Made by a program: the position numbers and the translations under genes. A stretch of 64,000 bases of DNA, from NCBI GenBank assembly GCA_965226215.1, contig CBDDCH010000001.1, positions 744,001 through 808,000 of the forward strand. Reading direction: 5' to 3'. The stretch comes from G963668345 sp965226215 (GTDB lineage Bacteria > Acidobacteriota > Terriglobia > Bryobacterales > UBA6623). The first letter of the stretch is position 1. Every line of letters starts with the position of its first letter. Of this stretch, positions 8,211-16,514 are shown piece by piece. The notes beneath the pieces are model-generated. The model did not search any database. It was not told the origin of the DNA and saw nothing but the letters and a program-made list of their open reading frames with translations.

Positions 8211-8807
8211 TCAAACGACCAGATAGGAGTCTTCCTCATCAAACTGGCTGGCCTTGCCTTTTTCCCACTTGTAAAGCGAACTCGTGTCCACTACGATCTG
8301 CCCCTCGGGGTTCAGTTCAACCTTGGCACGGTCGAGCGGGCGCGGGGCCGGCCCCTCATAGTTGATACCTTCGGGATCAAAGCCGCTGCCGTGGCAGGGA
8401 CACTTGAACTTCCCTTCGGATTCCTTCCAGTCCGGTGTGCATCCGAGGTGAGTGCATCGGGCGTAGATGACAAACAGCCTCTCGGAGTTGCGAACAACCC
8501 AGATTCGGCTGGACTTTTGGAAGCCGGTGTCCACGCCTATGCCGAACGCATCCGGGGACCCGATCCGAAACACCTTCTTCGGTTCGAAGATGGTTCGCGG
8601 GAAAAAGAAACGCAGGAACATCAAGAAGTTGGTCACCAAGAAGCTCACGGTAAAGAAGCCCACGAACCGGCGCCGGGTCTTCACCATGTCGGCCTGCGGC
8701 CTTTTCTCCAAAAGCCGTCGAAGCCTGGCTAGCGTAGAGGGCTTCGCCTCGCTTGCTTGGGCTGAAGCGGCTGCTTCCTCGCTTGAGCCAACTTTCGGAT
8801 CGGACAT
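8211..8807 (-). CDS. Rieske iron-sulfur subunit of the quinol:cytochrome c reductase
   Basis: A 198-residue protein with one N-terminal membrane helix (about 46-68, preceded by KTRRRF) and a C-terminal Rieske domain. The 2Fe-2S ligands are in CTHLGC (118-123) and CPCHGSGF (136-143), and the extra cysteines of both boxes that form the stabilising disulfide are kept. First gene of the respiratory operon. The 164 bp upstream, as far as the end of kdsB, should hold the promoter. The N-terminal 40 residues are rich in Ala, Ser and Glu and are not conserved in the family. Confidence 0.92.
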   Translation of the reverse strand: MSDPKVGSSEEAAASAQASEAKPSTLARLRRLLEKRPQADMVKTRRRFVGFFTVSFLVTNFLMFLRFFFPRTIFEPKKVFRIGSPDAFGIGVDTGFQKSSRIWVVRNSERLFVIYARCTHLGCTPDWKESEGKFKCPCHGSGFDPEGINYEGPAPRPLDRAKVELNPEGQIVVDTSSLYKWEKGKASQFDEEDSYLVV

Positions 8808-8971
8808 CCTAACCCCTCTGTTTAATCACGATAACCGCGGTCCAATCTTCCATTGTAATCAAGGCGCGAAGTTCCCCACAAGGAGATGGGCCTTAAACCT
8901 GCCCGCGAGAGCGGAAAGGGGCGTTTCGACAGCCCGAAGATCCCCGGTACTCCATCTACCGGAGGGCCGGA

Positions 8972-9712
8972 TCAGCCGTCCTTGCCCTGCTGGGCCAGAT
9001 ACGCCTCCGCCTTTGCTAGATCAGCAGGCGTATCTACGCTTACGCCGACATGGTGCGTCGTCGCGACAGCCAGAATGCGATAGCCGTGCTCGAGGGCTCG
9101 AAGCTGCTCAAGCCCTTCCGTGTACTCCAGCTCGGTCGGTGCGAGCCGAGCAAAGGCCAGCAGAAAGTCCTTCCGATAGGCGTAGAGTCCAATGTGCTCG
9201 TAGGCCTGGAACCGCTCGCTGCGACGGGCGAACGGGATCGGCGAGCGTGAGAAATACAACGCGAAACCGTCGCGATCGACCACGACCTTCACCACGTTCG
9301 GGTCTCGGAGCGTCTCTTCGTCCTCGATGGCGCGCATGAGCGTCGTAATCTCGACATCTTCTCGCTCGAGGAACGGCTCCACCGCCTGGTCAATCGCCTT
9401 CGCGGATATAAACGGCTCGTCCCCCTGGATATTAACGACCACGTCGGCCTCGATCGCAGCCGCCGCCTCGGCGACGCGGTCCGTGCCCGAAGGATGGTCG
9501 GGCGAGGTCATCAGGGCTTTGCCGCCAATACCTTGGATGACGTTGGCGATGCGTTCATCATCGGTCGCGACCACCAACTCCGCCAGCCGCGATGCCCGCC
9601 GCGCCTTTTCGTAGACGTGCTGGATCATCGGGCGGCCGCCAAGCAGCGCCAAAGCCTTGCCGTCGAATCGCTTCGAGCGGTACCTGGCAGGAATTACACC
9701 GGCAACGCGCAT
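8972..9712 (-). CDS. kdsB: 3-deoxy-manno-octulosonate cytidylyltransferase
   Basis: CMP-Kdo synthetase, which activates Kdo with CTP for lipopolysaccharide inner-core synthesis in the cytosol. The 246-residue reading from ATG 9712 begins MRVAGVIPARYRSKRFDGKA, the nucleotide-binding start of the family. VVNIQGDEPFI supplies the metal-binding Asp, and HIGLYAYR and VSVDTPADLAKAE are also typical. An open frame continues upstream to 9862, but that extension is not KdsB-like and covers two short repeats, so I rejected it. It implies a diderm envelope with Kdo. Confidence 0.93.
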   Translation of the reverse strand: MRVAGVIPARYRSKRFDGKALALLGGRPMIQHVYEKARRASRLAELVVATDDERIANVIQGIGGKALMTSPDHPSGTDRVAEAAAAIEADVVVNIQGDEPFISAKAIDQAVEPFLEREDVEITTLMRAIEDEETLRDPNVVKVVVDRDGFALYFSRSPIPFARRSERFQAYEHIGLYAYRKDFLLAFARLAPTELEYTEGLEQLRALEHGYRILAVATTHHVGVSVDTPADLAKAEAYLAQQGKDG

Positions 9713-9764
9713 TGTTAGCCTTTCGGAACCAACTCCCTGGTTCGCCAAAAAACCGGTCGTTCTC

Positions 9765-9878
9765 GTAGGGGCCGACCACCGTGTCGGCCCATTACCGATC
9801 AGTACACATCGTTCAGTCCTAATTTGTGCAAAGATCGTACGTCGACACGACCGGGCGGGCACAGTGGCCCGCCCCTAC
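9765..9878. repeat. pair of GTAGGGGC-type palindromic repeats
   Basis: Positions 9765-9790 read GTAGGGGCCGACC then a palindromic continuation ending GTCGGCCC. Positions 9853-9878 carry the same type in reverse orientation (GGGCGGGCACAGTGGCCCGCC). They lie in the divergent gap between kdsB and mazG. The same family occurs at 19267-19351 and 24195-24359. Confidence 0.6.
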
Positions 9879-9945
9879 GCGCTCCTCGTGAGAAATGCGC
9901 TAGACCCTATGCTACATTGGGCAACGAGTCCGACCCCATTCTCAC

Positions 9946-10749
9946 ATGCCATCCTCAGAATTCGATAGGCTCGTGGCGATCATGGCGCGGCTGCGCAGTC
10001 CGAGCGGCTGCCCCTGGGACCGGGAGCAGACCCTGGAGACCCTGCGCCCCTACCTGATCGAAGAAACCTACGAGGCCATCGAAGCTATCGAGCGACGTGA
10101 CTGGTCCCAACTCGCTGAAGAGCTGGGGGACCTTCAACTGCAAATCGCTTTTCAGTCCCAAATCGCCTCAGAAGAGGGACAGTTTACCATCGAAGATGTC
10201 CTTCGCCACATTAACGAGAAACTGATCAGGCGGCATCCGCACGTCTTCGGCGATGAGTCGGCCGAAACTCCGGGCCAGGTCTTGTACCGCTGGGAGCAGA
10301 TTAAGGCGGAGGAAAAGCGCGACAGAGGCCAGGCCAACGGTGACTCGGACCCCGCTCAAGAATCCATCCTCGACGGCGTCCCCCGCTCCCAGCCAGCCAT
10401 GCTCGAAGCCCGCAAGATCGGTCGGAAAGCGGCCAGCACGGGCTTCGATTGGGCACAGGTCGATGATATTGTCGAGAAGCTTCAAGAAGAAATCCGGGAG
10501 CTTGAGGCCGCACGTACATCCGCAAGCACCGAGCAGCTCGAAGAAGAGGTGGGCGACCTGCTGTTCACTATCGTCAACATCGCTCGCCACCTGAAGGTCA
10601 ATCCCGAGCTGGCCCTGCGCAAGGCAAATTCCAAGTTTCGCGACCGTTTCGCCTATGTGGAAGACGGGCTCCGTCGACAAGGCAAGTCCCTTGAGACCGC
10701 CGAGTTGGAAGAAATGGAACAGCTATGGCAGCAGGCCAAGAACCCCTGA
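9946..10749 (+). CDS. mazG: nucleoside triphosphate pyrophosphohydrolase MazG
   Basis: A 267-residue two-domain MazG that hydrolyses NTPs to NMP and pyrophosphate (housecleaning). The opening MARLRSPSGCPWDREQTLETL is the family signature. Domain 1 has EETYEAIEAI and EELGDL; domain 2 has EEIRELEAA and EEVGDLLFTIVNIARHL, the EEXXE and EXXD metal-binding pattern in each. Its 3' end overlaps the start of the next gene by 25 bp, so the two are cotranscribed. Confidence 0.93.
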   Translation: MPSSEFDRLVAIMARLRSPSGCPWDREQTLETLRPYLIEETYEAIEAIERRDWSQLAEELGDLQLQIAFQSQIASEEGQFTIEDVLRHINEKLIRRHPHVFGDESAETPGQVLYRWEQIKAEEKRDRGQANGDSDPAQESILDGVPRSQPAMLEARKIGRKAASTGFDWAQVDDIVEKLQEEIRELEAARTSASTEQLEEEVGDLLFTIVNIARHLKVNPELALRKANSKFRDRFAYVEDGLRRQGKSLETAELEEMEQLWQQAKNP

Positions 10750-11495
10750 CTAACCTTGCAATCCGGAGGCTCGAGACCGAAGCGGAGTTCCGCGAAGCCC
10801 TGGATGTCGAGAAGCGAGTCTGGGGCTTCGCCGATGTCGAGCTGGTCCCCTGGCGGCTGATGGTCGTCGCCACGGAATCGGGGGGCCTGGTGGCCGGGGC
10901 TTTCGACGGCGACACCATGATCGGTTTCAGCTTGGCGTTCGCGGGAATTCATCCTGATGGGGCATCCTACTGGCACAGCCACATGACCGGCGTGCTTCCC
11001 GAGTATCAGAACCGCCACATCGGGCGACAGCTGAAACTACATCAGCGGCAGCAGGCGATCGAGCGGGGAGTCGAGCTAGTCGAGTGGACTTTTGACCCTC
11101 TGGAGATCCGCAATGGATATTTCAACGTGGTGCGTCTCGGAGTGATTGTCCGCCAGCTTCTGCCGAATCTCTACGGAACGACCACCAGCCACCTCCAGGG
11201 AGCGTTACCCACCGATCGACTGGTTGCTGAATGGCACGTCAAAAGCTCCAGGGTCGCGGCCGCCCTCGCCGGGCGCGAGCCTCGCGATCGAGAGAAGAAC
11301 GTGGAAGCGACCATCGATGTCCCGGCTAAGATCGAGGATCTGCGCCACAGCGATATCGAAGCGGCCAAGTCTATTCAGACCCGCGTTCGTCACAAGTTCC
11401 AACAGAGCTTTGCCGCGGGTCTGGTGGTAGTCGGCTATCGGGTCACCGGCGACGGGGGTGTGTTTGAGCTGGGGCGAAGTTCAGAGGCTGTTTGA
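10725..11495 (+). CDS. GNAT-family acetyltransferase (COG3375-type)
   Basis: A 256-residue protein with a GNAT-like core: DTMIGFSLAFAGI, then HSHMTGVLPEYQNRHIGRQL, where the VLPEYQNRHIG segment matches the acetyl-CoA-binding loop, then WTFDPLEIRNGYFNVVRLG. That last segment is characteristic of a GNAT subgroup often found next to o-succinylbenzoate synthase or N-acylamino acid racemase genes, and menC follows here. The substrate is unknown; an amino acid or its N-acyl derivative is possible. It overlaps mazG by 25 bp. Confidence 0.8.
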   Translation: MAAGQEPLTNLAIRRLETEAEFREALDVEKRVWGFADVELVPWRLMVVATESGGLVAGAFDGDTMIGFSLAFAGIHPDGASYWHSHMTGVLPEYQNRHIGRQLKLHQRQQAIERGVELVEWTFDPLEIRNGYFNVVRLGVIVRQLLPNLYGTTTSHLQGALPTDRLVAEWHVKSSRVAAALAGREPRDREKNVEATIDVPAKIEDLRHSDIEAAKSIQTRVRHKFQQSFAAGLVVVGYRVTGDGGVFELGRSSEAV

Positions 11496-11654
11496 CGACG
11501 TGATCGGTACCGTGGGGACAAGCGATCCCGCTTGTCCTAGTCGCCAGAAGGTGGCTTGGGAGCGACCTGCCACGCCTGGACATCTTTTGCCTTGGAACCG
11601 TCGCTCCGGACCGCTCTCTGTCGCTCGGTGATCAGTGCCGACTGCTGTGAAGCC

Positions 11655-12761
11655 ATGATTCTCGACCGCGTCACCCTTCGTGAAATCCGAATGCCGCTGG
11701 TCCATTTCTTTGAGACCAGCTTCGGGCGGACCACCGAGCGCCGTATTCTGCTGGTGGAAGTCGAAAGCGAAGGGGCCACCGGTTGGGGCGAGGTCACCGC
11801 GGGAGAGGGGCCCTTCTACAACGAGGAATGGGTCGATGCCGCTTGGCTGGTTCTGCGCGACTTCGTCATTCCTCGGGTCCTGCACCAGGAAGTCGGCTCG
11901 GCCGCCGAATTTGCCGTACTGATGCCTCCCGTCCGGGGCCACCAGATGGCTCGGGCCGGCCTGGAAACAGCCGTCTGGGAGCTTGAGGCGCGCTTGCTTG
12001 GGGTTCCTTTGTGGCGGCAGATCGGGGGCAGTCGAACCGAAATCCCCTGCGGGGTGTCGATCGGCATCCAGGACTCCATCGAAGAGCTCGAGCAGCTGAT
12101 CGAGCGGGAAACCACAGCGGGCTACCAGCGGATCAAGATCAAAATCAAGCCCGGGTGGGATGTCGATGTGGTCCGGAAGGTACGCGAGCAGTTCCCCGAC
12201 ATCCAACTGATGGCAGACGCGAACTCAGCCTACACGCTCCAAGACACCGAGCACCTCAAGCGCCTGGACGAGTTCGACCTAATGATGATCGAACAACCCC
12301 TGGCGCACGACGACATCATCGACCATGCCGCGCTGCAGGCCCAACTCAAGACGCCGATCTGCCTCGACGAGTCCATCCGCAACGCCCGTCACGCCGAACA
12401 GGCGATCGAGTTGCGAGCGTGCCGCGTCATCAACATCAAACTGGGCCGCGTCGGCGGATTTTCCGAAGCCTTGCGCGTCCACAACGCGGCTCGCGGCCAC
12501 CGCATTCCCGTTTGGTGCGGGGGGATGCTCGAAGCCGGCATCGGCCGCGCGCACAATATTGCCCTCTCCACGCTCGACAACTTCCGACTTCCCGGGGACG
12601 TCTCGGCCTCCAAGCGATACTGGAAGCGGGACATCGTTCAACCACCTGTCGAGGTGACCTCCGAGGGGACAATCCAGGTTTCCAACCGGCCGGGCTTCGG
12701 GTACGAGCTGGACCACGACTATATTCGAGCGATCACCGTCCGCCAGGAGATTCTGCGTTAA
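11655..12761 (+). CDS. menC: o-succinylbenzoate synthase / N-acylamino acid racemase
   Basis: A 368-residue enolase-superfamily enzyme. Catalytic features are visible: the KXK region RIKIKIKPG (Lys161/163/165), metal ligands in MADAN (Asp188), MIEQP (Glu213) and CLDES (Asp238), and the second catalytic lysine in INIKLGRVGG (Lys262). Members of this branch dehydrate SHCHC to OSB in menaquinone synthesis, and many also racemise N-acyl amino acids; the adjacent GNAT gene makes the second activity plausible. I chose ATG 11655 because MILDRVTLREIRMPL is the conserved start. Confidence 0.88.
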   Translation: MILDRVTLREIRMPLVHFFETSFGRTTERRILLVEVESEGATGWGEVTAGEGPFYNEEWVDAAWLVLRDFVIPRVLHQEVGSAAEFAVLMPPVRGHQMARAGLETAVWELEARLLGVPLWRQIGGSRTEIPCGVSIGIQDSIEELEQLIERETTAGYQRIKIKIKPGWDVDVVRKVREQFPDIQLMADANSAYTLQDTEHLKRLDEFDLMMIEQPLAHDDIIDHAALQAQLKTPICLDESIRNARHAEQAIELRACRVINIKLGRVGGFSEALRVHNAARGHRIPVWCGGMLEAGIGRAHNIALSTLDNFRLPGDVSASKRYWKRDIVQPPVEVTSEGTIQVSNRPGFGYELDHDYIRAITVRQEILR

Positions 12762-12809
12762 AGATAGTCCCAGGGGAAGCCATCCTAATTTCTTGCCAGC
12801 TTGCCGGAA

Positions 12810-12900
12810 CTACCATACAATGGATGGTAGCCTTGGCCTCTAGGGACACATCATCATGCGATGCGTCCCGGTCGATGAGAGCCTGAATACCCTCATCGAC
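12810..12900. other. three consecutive hairpins downstream of menC
   Basis: CTACCAT/ATGGTAG pairs 12810-12816 with 12824-12830. GGGAC-CATC pairs with GATG-GTCCC over 12843-12869. GTCGATGAG (12871-12879) pairs perfectly with CTCATCGAC (12892-12900). None is followed by a T-tract. They could be a factor-dependent transcript end for menC or a structured leader for the gene at 13013. Confidence 0.4.
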
Positions 12901-13012
12901 AGGGTTCCCCTGACAGAGTCAAGCAAAAAGTAGGGCACTAGAAGTCTGCCTAGTTCAGGGAGACTGTATCTCAGAGTGGGCGTTGTTCCAAGGTGAGACA
13001 AGGGGGAAATTG

Positions 13013-13453
13013 ATGCCAGAAGAGCAATCTGCCGGGTCGGGACCGCATCTTGCGGCGGCCCTTCTGTGTGAAAAAGTTCTACAGGAAAAAGATAGTGTTA
13101 TGAGCTTCATCCGCATCGTTGACCGATTCCCGGTTCCGGAACCAGAGCCAGGGAAGCCGCCATCTCCGGTTCAAGCGACCTTAGTAGTTGTATTCAAAGC
13201 AGGTGACACCTCCGGGAAGCACTACATCAAGATCCGACCTCAAAAGCCTTCGGGAGGACTCTTGTTTGACCAAGAGTTTCCTGTCCTGTTTGAGGGTCAA
13301 GATCGCGGTGTTGCCATTGTGGCGCCGATGACTCTGGTACTCGATGAGGAGGGGCTCTATTGGTTCGATGTAACCTTCGAGGAGAAGTTGGTTACACGGA
13401 TACCTTTGAGGGTCCTATACCAAAGGGTTGGCCAATCGTCTCCGGGAAAGTGA
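13013..13453 (+). CDS. hypothetical protein, DUF6941-like
   Basis: A 146-residue soluble protein. ATG 13013 is preceded by a good ribosome-binding site (AAGGGGGAAATTG). The layout, with ALLCEKVLQEKDSVMSFIRIVDRF near the N-terminus followed by beta-rich sequence ending LPLRVLYQ-type, resembles small proteins of the DUF6941 type, whose function is not known. I cannot confirm the family. Its 3' end overlaps the opposite-strand gene ending at 13392 by 62 bp. Confidence 0.6.
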   Translation: MPEEQSAGSGPHLAAALLCEKVLQEKDSVMSFIRIVDRFPVPEPEPGKPPSPVQATLVVVFKAGDTSGKHYIKIRPQKPSGGLLFDQEFPVLFEGQDRGVAIVAPMTLVLDEEGLYWFDVTFEEKLVTRIPLRVLYQRVGQSSPGK

Positions 13454-13736
13454 TCGTGCTTGATGATGAAGTGGATAGTTGCGGACTGCCAATATAAGCG
13501 ACATATTCTTGCGCCAACGGGAGCAGATTCTTCCGGAGTACTTCTTCGTTGATGTGGTCTCCTGAATGCTCAGCAAGCTTAGCTTCAATCGAGTATGCAA
13601 GGTCCTGGGTTTCTTTGGACCCCCACTTGTGAACGTTCCAAGTATTTTGGACGAGCCAATCCTCGAACTCATCTAGGTTGATGTTCTTCAAAAGATAGTC
13701 TAGAAGCTGTTCTCGGAGATCTCGATCGGAGATCAT
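13392..13736 (-). CDS. hypothetical protein, small acidic
   Basis: A 114-residue protein not recognised. The start ATG (13734-13736) has a strong site, AGGAGAG, about 6 bp upstream. The N-terminal 85 residues look like a real helical protein (MISDRDLREQLLDYLL, then LDEFEDWLVQNTW, then AEHSGDHINEEVLRKNLLPL). The last 25 residues are Ser/Thr-rich and antisense to the neighbouring gene. Its start codon overlaps that of the divergent gene at 13735 by two bases. Confidence 0.55.
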   Translation of the reverse strand: MISDRDLREQLLDYLLKNINLDEFEDWLVQNTWNVHKWGSKETQDLAYSIEAKLAEHSGDHINEEVLRKNLLPLAQEYVAYIGSPQLSTSSSSTITFPETIGQPFGIGPSKVSV

Positions 13737-14064
13737 GTCAGTCTCTCCTGTTCCAATTATACGGGTAACAGTAGCAGAACTGCGACGGATCTTCAATGAG
13801 GAGGGATACGTAGAACGTGCTGAGGCTGGGGAACTAGAGGAAGTCATCATACATCGTGGCAATCCTAGTCCAGAGGTCGGTCTACCGCCTGGGAGCAACA
13901 GCGAGACCGTATCCTATCGCACTCAAAATGGGGAAGAACTCGCCCGCGCGCACCGCTTTGTCCTGCCCGACGGAACGATCGGCGCCAGTGGAAAAGCCGA
14001 CCCTAAGCGGGTTTTCAAAGACGGTATACTTTACCGGCTTGAAAAAAAGTCCAAACTTCCGTGA
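13735..14064 (+). CDS. hypothetical protein, small
   Basis: A 109-residue protein of unknown function. The C-terminal part, ELARAHRFVLPDGTIGASGK then ADPKRVFKDGILYRL, reads like a conserved small domain. The ATG 13735 shares bases with the oppositely directed start at 13736, so initiation of the two genes could compete. A GGAG at 13727-13730 is the only ribosome-binding candidate and is close to the start. Probably accessory together with its two neighbours. Confidence 0.5.
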   Translation: MSVSPVPIIRVTVAELRRIFNEEGYVERAEAGELEEVIIHRGNPSPEVGLPPGSNSETVSYRTQNGEELARAHRFVLPDGTIGASGKADPKRVFKDGILYRLEKKSKLP

Positions 14065-14413
14065 CTGCTCCGCTGGGGCTTTTCACTTCCGACCTGCCAC
14101 GCCAACCCCAGCCTACCTGATGTGCTTGTCTGGAGGTGTCTAGGGGGGACAATTACCTTAACGATATCCCCAGGGGAAAAGTACCACGGTAGCGCCACTC
14201 TTGGCGGTCCTGATTTTCGAGTTGGGCCGGCAATCCTGGCGGCTTCCTACCCGCTCTTTCGGGTGAATTCGAAACGAACAGTGCGCTTGTCCGACAAGGG
14301 CCGAAACCACGGGCTACTAGACGGCGAAGGGGAGTCAGCGGTCTAGCGATTGTCGGCCTATAATCTATGGCCATGGAACCAAGCGCCAGCCGGGACCAGC
14401 CTCCCACGCTGAC

Positions 14414-15814
14414 ATGAATCTCATCGCCGGCAGCTTCTCGTTTTTCCTGCTTCTCTTCGTCGCTGTGGGAGCCTATTCCGCCCGCAGACGAGCCCACACG
14501 ATCGAGGACTACCTACTCGCCAGTCGCACGATCGGCCCCTGGTTCACGGGACTTTCGGCCGTAGCGACGAATAACAGCGGGTTCATGTTCATCGGACTGA
14601 TCGGGACGACTTATCTGCTGGGGATGTCGGCTATCTGGATCATGGTCGGCTGGATCGGCGGCGACTACCTGATGTGGTTTTGGGTGCACCGGCGCCTGCG
14701 GGAACTGAGCGAGCAAAAGCGGGCCCGTACGATTCCCTCGCTTCTCGCCGCCGGCCCGGGCGGCTTCGCTCGGTCAGTGAGAATTGTGGCCGCTTCGATT
14801 ACGATTCTCTTCTTGAGCACGTATGCCGCTGCCCAACTCAACGCCGGCGGCAAGGCGCTGCACGTGCTTTTTGGATGGGATTACTCCGTGGGTGCGATTG
14901 TCGGCGCCATGATTGTGCTGATCTACTGTTTCGCCGGCGGCATTCGCGCCTCGATCTGGACCGATGTCATGCAGTCGATCATCATGTTGGCTTCGATGCT
15001 GTTGCTGTTCGGCATCGCCCTGTGGGAGTTGGGCGGCTTCGCCGAACTGTGGGCCGGCTTGGAAGCCATCGACCCGGGCTTGACCGACCCCGTACCAGCC
15101 GATCTTCGGTTCGGATTCTTGCTTTATGTGTTTGGCTGGATGGGCGCCGGGTTCGGTGTCGTCGGCCAGCCTCATATCATGGTGCGCGCGATGGCCATTC
15201 GGGAGTCCGGGCAACTCAAGACGGCGCGGCATATCTACTTCTCCTGGTATGTCGTCTTCACCGCCGCTGCCATCGGAGTGGCGCTGGCTTGCCGCGTGTT
15301 GTTGCCCGATGTAGCTGGATTCGATGCCGAACTCGCGTTGCCGACGCTGGCAAGCCGCTACCTGCCGGGTGTCCTGGTGGGCCTGGTGCTGGCAGGACTA
15401 TTCTCCGCAACCATGTCCACTGCCGATTCGCAACTGCTTTCCTGCTCCGCGGCCCTCACGCAAGACATCTTCAGGCGATGGCAGGAATCCTACACGGCTG
15501 CTAAAGCCGGTACGATCTTCGTCACCGCCATCGTTCTAGCGGTCGCTGTTTTCGGCCACCAGAACGTGTTTGCCCTCGTGACGATGTCCTGGTCGGCTCT
15601 GGGCGCGGGCCTCGGACCCCTGATGATGATCCGAGTGCTCGAACGCCCCGTCGCGCCAAGACTCGCCGTGTTGATGATGCTCAGCGGTCTGGCGACAGTC
15701 TTCGCCTGGCGATACGTCCTCGGATTCTCCGACGACGTCTACGAAGTCCTGCCGGGGATGTTGGTCGGATTGCTGATGTATCTAGTTTTCCGGCGAAAGC
15801 GAGCTGGAGAGTAG
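14414..15814 (+). CDS. sodium:solute symporter (SSS family)
   Basis: A 466-residue membrane protein with about 12-13 helices. It shows the family features: a RTIGPWFTGLSAVATNNSGF segment near the sodium site, CFAGGIRASIWTDVMQSIIM (the SSS signature region), and SATMSTADSQLLSCSAALTQD at the second sodium-site helix. It most resembles the proline/solute PutP branch; the substrate cannot be assigned. It stands alone on its strand, with no small partner gene here, unlike the symporter at 22273. Confidence 0.88.
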   Translation: MNLIAGSFSFFLLLFVAVGAYSARRRAHTIEDYLLASRTIGPWFTGLSAVATNNSGFMFIGLIGTTYLLGMSAIWIMVGWIGGDYLMWFWVHRRLRELSEQKRARTIPSLLAAGPGGFARSVRIVAASITILFLSTYAAAQLNAGGKALHVLFGWDYSVGAIVGAMIVLIYCFAGGIRASIWTDVMQSIIMLASMLLLFGIALWELGGFAELWAGLEAIDPGLTDPVPADLRFGFLLYVFGWMGAGFGVVGQPHIMVRAMAIRESGQLKTARHIYFSWYVVFTAAAIGVALACRVLLPDVAGFDAELALPTLASRYLPGVLVGLVLAGLFSATMSTADSQLLSCSAALTQDIFRRWQESYTAAKAGTIFVTAIVLAVAVFGHQNVFALVTMSWSALGAGLGPLMMIRVLERPVAPRLAVLMMLSGLATVFAWRYVLGFSDDVYEVLPGMLVGLLMYLVFRRKRAGE

Positions 15815-15861
15815 CTGTTCTGCGGAGAGATGCCTAACGGCGACCGCACCCGGTTTCCGAA

Positions 15862-16005
15862 CTACCTCGGGAAGTTGCCGCCAATCCATAGACCGAGAAC
15901 CGTCAGGATTAGGCCGGCGAGAGAGTTATACCATTCACGCCCAAGAAGTAAGCCTACCAGCCCGATGGCTATCAGGATGGTCGTGGCGTGGGGGACCGAG
16001 ACCAC
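15862..16005 (-). CDS. possible 47-residue membrane microprotein
   Basis: A short GTG-initiated reading between two plus-strand genes. It encodes two short hydrophobic stretches, TTILIAIGLVGLLLG and SLAGLILTVLGLWIGG, separated by REWYN. The ribosome-binding site is weak. The composition is that of a two-helix membrane peptide, but it could equally be a remnant or chance. No family recognised. Confidence 0.3.
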   Translation of the reverse strand: MVSVPHATTILIAIGLVGLLLGREWYNSLAGLILTVLGLWIGGNFPR

Positions 16006-16039
16006 CTTGTGCTGCGAGTGACGATTCGCACAATTGCGC

Positions 16040-16071
16040 TTTACCCTGTACCATGGTACAGGGTTTAGACT
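16040..16071 (+). promoter_or_regulatory. MerR-type promoter and operator
   Basis: A perfect 22-bp palindrome (16043-16064, half-site ACCCTGTACCA) lies between a -35-like TTTACC (16040-16045) and a -10-like TAGACT (16066-16071). The 20-bp spacer is too long for normal sigma70 use. This is the classic architecture of promoters that MerR-family regulators activate by twisting the DNA. The first gene downstream is merR itself, which would therefore be self-regulated with its operon. Confidence 0.8.
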
Positions 16072-16094
16072 GAGACCAGAAAGGGTTACGAGAC

Positions 16095-16508
16095 GTGAAC
16101 GGACTGACGATTGGCACCGTCGCGCAGCAGGCCGGCGTCAATATCGAGACACTTCGATACTACGAGCGCAAGGGGATTATTCCGAAGCCTCTGCGCACGT
16201 CTTCGAACTATCGGCTGTATTCCAAGGAGACAGTTCGTCGCGTGCGCTTCGTGAAGCGAGCGCAGGAACTTGGCTTTTCGCTGAGAGAGATCAAAGAGCT
16301 TCTGGCCCTTCGCGCTACCCGCGGAGCAAAGTGCCAGGACGTTCGCCGGCAAGCCCTTTACAAGATTGGTGAGATCGAGGAGAAGATTCAGACGTTGCAG
16401 GCCATGCAGGACGCACTCCACAGACTGGTCAAAGAGTGCGGTTCAGCAAATGTGCCGGTCAGCGACTGCCCGATCCTGGAGTCGCTCGGTTCCAACGGAA
16501 CGAGGTGA
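16095..16508 (+). CDS. merR: mercury-responsive regulator MerR
   Basis: A 137-residue MerR with an N-terminal winged helix (LTIGTVAQQAGVNIETLRYY) and dimerisation helix. The three mercury-binding cysteines are at the expected places: Cys80 (GAKCQD), Cys115 (KECG) and Cys125 (DCPILESL), equivalent to Cys82/117/126 of Tn501 MerR. Metal specificity for Hg(II) is therefore likely. First gene of a plus-strand operon; merTP starts 6 bp after its stop. Confidence 0.92.
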   Translation: MNGLTIGTVAQQAGVNIETLRYYERKGIIPKPLRTSSNYRLYSKETVRRVRFVKRAQELGFSLREIKELLALRATRGAKCQDVRRQALYKIGEIEEKIQTLQAMQDALHRLVKECGSANVPVSDCPILESLGSNGTR

Positions 16509-16514
16509 ATCGAA

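Noticed and set aside
9713..9862. Upstream extension of kdsB
   Set aside because: The added 50 residues cover a palindromic repeat and lack similarity to KdsB, whose start is MRVAGVIPARY.
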